Source: Marinicella algicola
Lineage (GTDB): Bacteria; Pseudomonadota; Gammaproteobacteria; Xanthomonadales; Marinicellaceae
Assembly (NCBI RefSeq): GCF_028401385.1
Contig: NZ_JAQOMR010000001.1
Location: 4,239,776 to 4,303,775, forward strand
Reading direction: 5' to 3'
DNA: 64,000 nucleotides
In this document: piece by piece, positions 61,239 to 64,000 of the stretch
Layout of the letters: the number at the start of each line of letters is the position of its first letter
How positions within the stretch are numbered: position 1 is the stretch's first letter
The notes under the pieces: generated by a model
The model's database searches: none
What the model was told of the DNA's origin: nothing
The model's input: the letters and a program-made list of their open reading frames with translations, nothing else
Program-made: the position numbers and the translations under genes

Positions 61239-61259
61239 GCGCCGGCCCCGTGCCGGCGT
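61239..61259 (+). terminator. hairpin between pump and channel genes
   Basis: CGCCGGC (61240-61246) pairs with GCCGGCG (61252-61258). No T-tract follows, so it may only reduce or stabilise transcription into the channel gene. Confidence 0.4.
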
Positions 61260-61318
61260 CTAAAACACAGCGGTAGGCGGCCTGTTTTTGGGCCCGCCGA
61301 GATGACAGGATTGAGATC

Positions 61319-62715
61319 ATGGTGTTGAGCCGCGTTACCCCCATTCCGCTCGTACTGCTGCTCTTGTCCGGCTGTGTGGTGGGTCCGGACTATGCGGCGC
61401 CCGAGACGGCGCTTCCCGATAAGTTCAGTGAAGGCAGTGCCCAGAGCGTGGGCGATGTGACCGATGTTGCATGGTGGAAGAGCTTCAATGATTCGCTGCT
61501 GAACACGTATGTCGCGCAGGGAATGTCGCAGAACCTCTCCGTTCTGCAGGCGCTGGAGACGATTGTTCAGGCCGAGGCTAATGTTGTGACGTCGACCGCG
61601 GGGCGTACCCGCAGGTCAATCTTCAGGCCTATGATACCGGCGCGGGGGCCGGCGGCGACGGCGCTTCCGCTGCGGCGCGCAAGACCTCCAACACCTTCGG
61701 CGGATCAGTTCCGGTTTCCTGGGTTCTCGATCTTTTCGGTCTCTATAAACGCGCCGGCGAAGCCGCTATTGCAGAACTTGATGCCGCTTATGCAAGCGCG
61801 GATGTGGCCAAGCTGACGCTGATCTCCAGCCTGATCGATTCCTACATCAACGCGCGCCTTTATCAGGAGCGTCTGGCGATTGCGCGTTCCAATCTAAAGA
61901 GCCGCCGCGAAACCCTCCGTCTGACCCAGTTCCAGCTTGATGCGGGTGCTGCCTCCAGGCTTGATGTCGTTCAATCAGAAGGTCTCGTCAACGCGCAGCT
62001 TTCGACCATTCCGCAACTCGAGGCGGCCTATCGTCAGCAGGTTTACGCGCTGTCGACGCTGATGGGGCTGCCCGCAGCATCCCTCATTGATCAGATGAAC
62101 AAGGTGAAGCCGATCCCGGTTACCCGTGCGCGGCTGTCATCCGGTGTTCCGGCGGATCTGATCCGTAACAGACCGGATATCCGCGAAGCTGAGCGTAACC
62201 TTGCTGCTGCGACCGCCAATATCGGGGTAGCCGAAGCGCAACTTTACCCGATGATTTCATTGAGTGGCACACTGCAGGCCAGCGTATCCGGGAGTTCTCT
62301 CGGGAATGCCGGGGTGACGTCATGGTCGTTCGGACCGACGCTCAGCCTGCCGATTTTCGATGGCGGTGCGCTTCGTGCCAATGTTTCGAGCTCCGAATCG
62401 CGCGCGCGGCAAGCCTATCTCATGTGGAAGCAGACTGTTCTCAATGCCGTGCAGGAAGTGGAATCGGCGCTCGCCGTGGTCACCCGTGATGGCCGAACCG
62501 TCTCCGCGTTGCGGGCAACGGTTGCCTCCTACCGTGATGCGCTGGCACTCTCGACGTCCAGCTACAAGGATGGCGCCACTTCTCTGCTGGATGTTCTGGA
62601 TGCGCAGCGTGCCGTGTCCGATGCCGAGGCAAGTCTCGCCGATGCTATCGCGCAGCAGGCCGGCGATTTCGTTGCGCTCAACGTTGCAATTGGCGGCGGC
62701 TATGCAACGCAGTAA
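61319..62715 (+). CDS. outer-membrane efflux channel (OprM/NodT family)
   Basis: About 465 residues: lipobox LSGC near residue 19, then GPDYAAPETALPDKF, WWKSFNDSLLNTYV in the first repeat, and the coiled-coil tunnel parts with LDVVQSEGLVNAQLSTIPQLEAA-type sequence and SLLDVLDAQRAVSDAEASL in the second repeat. It completes the tripartite pump. A frameshift near 61600 (CCGCGGGGCG) separates TSTAG from the next segment. 98 bases after the pump gene. Confidence 0.9.
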
Positions 62716-62757
62716 GGGAAGAGTCTCAGCCGTTTCCGTACTGTTCCTTCCAGCTTC

Positions 62758-62784
62758 GAAACGCTCCCTTTGTGGGAGCGTTTC
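62758..62784. terminator. bidirectional terminator-like hairpin
   Basis: GAAACGCTCCC (62758-62768) pairs with GGGAGCGTTTC (62774-62784), an 11-bp perfect stem with a 5-base loop, between the convergent channel and peptidase genes. It ends in TTTC on the plus strand. Confidence 0.75.
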
Positions 62785-62792
62785 TGCTTCAT

Positions 62793-63715
62793 AGACCCCG
62801 CGTGCGATAGCGCGTGCCATGGTCCGCATGGCTTCAAGGCAGATCTCGGCAAAGGCGAAGTCATCCGGCGCTCCTTTTCGCCGGTCGCTGCCGATAGCAC
62901 CGTATCGCCGTCAAACGGCAGGTGCGCGGGGTGGATTGCCCGGGCAAACCCGTCATGGGCCATCACCGCAAGCCGGTAGGCCTGCTGCTTGGTTATTGTG
63001 GCGTCGGTGGCAATGACACCCAGCGTCGTTGCTGTGGTCGGCCCGCCTTTGATCTTCAGCGTGGAAGCCTCCTTCGGGAATGCAGCCGGCAGCCCGAGCC
63101 CGCCGAATTCATCTGCGTTCTCCAGCGGTCCGGCCCAGAAATGCGGCCCGTCGCCAATTGTCACGCTGCCCATCGCATTGACGGCGGCAAGTGTCCCGAC
63201 ACGGAAGCCTGCAGGCGTCACGGCTGAGGCCGAACCGAGGCCGCCCTTGAGATTGACAGTTGTCGCACCGGTTCCGGCGCCGACGCTCCCGAGCGCGAAA
63301 GCGCCCGTTGCGGCTGCCCGGTAAGCGTCATAGCCAAGGCTGTGATAAGGGGCATGCAGGCCCCAGTCCTTGTCGCCACCGTTCAGAAGATCCATCAGGA
63401 TGGCGCACGGGACGATCGGGATGCGCGTCGCGCCGAGCCTGAGGCCGCGACCGTCGGCACGAAGGCCCGACTGTACGCCGCCAGCCGCGTCAAGGCCGAA
63501 GGCGGAACCACCTGAGAGAACAAACGCATCAACGGTCTCCACCGTCCGGGCAGGGTCCAGCAAAGCTGGTCACGGCTGCCGGGGGCTCCGCCGAGCGAAA
63601 GGCCGGAGGCGACAACCGGCCGGTCAAAGACAATTGTGGTCACGCCGGACGCCAGTGCAACATCCTGTGCGTGACCGACACTGACGCCAGCGATATCGGT
63701 GATGAGATTGCGCAT
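62793..63715 (-). CDS. P1-family (DmpA-like) N-terminal-nucleophile aminopeptidase
   Basis: About 305 residues. Begins MRNLITDIAGVSVGHAQD, the standard opening of this family; FVLSGGSAFGLDAAGGVQ and the self-cleavage region TVNLKGGLGSASAVTP (cleavage before Ser) are clear. Family enzymes are beta-aminopeptidases or D-stereospecific aminopeptidases. Frameshifts near 63570 (one base, SRD to LLDPARTV) and near 62862. After the second, the frame reads FAEICLEAMRTMARAIARGV and the exact end is uncertain; 62793 is an estimate placed just short of the hairpin. Confidence 0.82.
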
Positions 63716-63827
63716 ATTGACCTCCCGTTTTGCGACACTATTCCTAGCAGCAAATCCTACGGGCACAGACGGGGAGGTGGAAAATATGAAGGGCTGACGC
63801 TTTTTTCGCATTTTTGAAGAAAGCTTG

Positions 63828-63857
63828 TTGACTTTGGAAGGCGCTTCACCCTATATG
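63828..63857 (+). promoter_or_regulatory. strong sigma-70-like promoter at window end
   Basis: TTGACT (63828-63833) and TATATG (63852-63857) with an 18-base spacer; shifting by one gives CTATAT with 17. At least 140 bases of leader without a convincing reading frame follow, up to the end of the window. This pattern and the short G/C-rich box after the -10 (GACGGG) fit a stable-RNA (rRNA) promoter, but the gene itself is outside the window. Confidence 0.5.
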
Positions 63858-63979
63858 CGCATCACCGACGGGGTCGACGGTCGTTCTCGCGACCAACTGT
63901 GTTGCCCCTTCTTCCGCCGATTAGCTTTGCTGATTGACGTGTTTGAACTTAAGGGTTTTGGCACGCGGATTGGTATTTG

Positions 63980-63999
63980 GATGTGAAGGTCTTCACATC
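63980..63999. repeat. 20-base inverted repeat in the leader
   Basis: GATGTGAAG and CTTCACATC flank a GT centre, an almost perfect palindrome about 120 bases after the promoter. It can form a hairpin in the leader RNA or bind a dimeric protein. Confidence 0.5.
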
Positions 64000-64000
64000 G

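Noticed and set aside
1..64000. CRISPR arrays, insertion sequences and tRNA genes
   Set aside because: No short regularly spaced repeats, no transposase-like protein and no cloverleaf sequence were recognised; the repeats in the first 12 kb are at gene scale.

Overview
The window is GC-rich chromosomal DNA of an alphaproteobacterium, most likely from the Rhizobiales (Hyphomicrobiales). The clues are the gene families: DUF2794, DUF1062, an IalB-family protein, a PstC with a long N-terminal part, the long form of PurC, GbcA/GbcB-type betaine oxygenase genes and a class II xylose isomerase. Genus cannot be fixed from the sequence alone.

Layout. (1) Bases 1-11753 hold five tandem, same-strand copies (called A to E here) of a large gene family. 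The proteins are chains of about 80-95 residue Ig-like modules with no signal peptide that I can see. The first five modules are conserved in all copies, and the tail varies in number and sequence. Copies C and E share a 1379 bp block that is about 99.5% identical and ends abruptly. This is the least explained part of the window and the best candidate for an undescribed system. (2) 12102-17855: purD, a MATE exporter, a GlcD-like flavoprotein with a Sua5/TsaC-type gene, and a Rid-family protein. (3) 18014-22341: a Rieske oxygenase and its reductase (glycine-betaine type), an SDR dehydrogenase, and a DUF1062 protein. (4) 22405-28640, minus strand: xylA, xylB and a LacI-type regulator, then an unusual solute-binding-like protein and a DeoR-type regulator. 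(5) 28863-37852: a membrane protein of unknown role, then phoR-pstSCAB-phoU-phoB with a Pho box before pstS. (6) 38130-42358: pyrE, a PfkB sugar kinase, two related lipoproteins, a duplicated 3' end of the kinase gene, and an XRE/DUF2975 pair. (7) 42421-54938: single genes and small operons (GNAT proteins, DUF2794, Bax inhibitor-1, YbbAP-type ABC system, TesA-type esterase, ThpR, LMW phosphatase, PhhB, DUF1232, IalB, RlmN, LysE). (8) 55088-62715: purC, a TetR regulator and a tripartite RND efflux system. A P1-family peptidase follows on the minus strand, and the window ends in a strong-looking promoter with an untranslated leader, possibly an rRNA operon.

Caution on quality. Roughly half of the recognisable genes, including essential ones (purD, rlmN, pstB), are broken by one-base frameshifts, many of them one base short in homopolymer runs. 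Two copies of the same repeat differ as AA/AAA at one such site. I read this as sequencing error, not decay. Gene spans below therefore cover the whole homologous region across the frameshifts, and approximate break positions are given.
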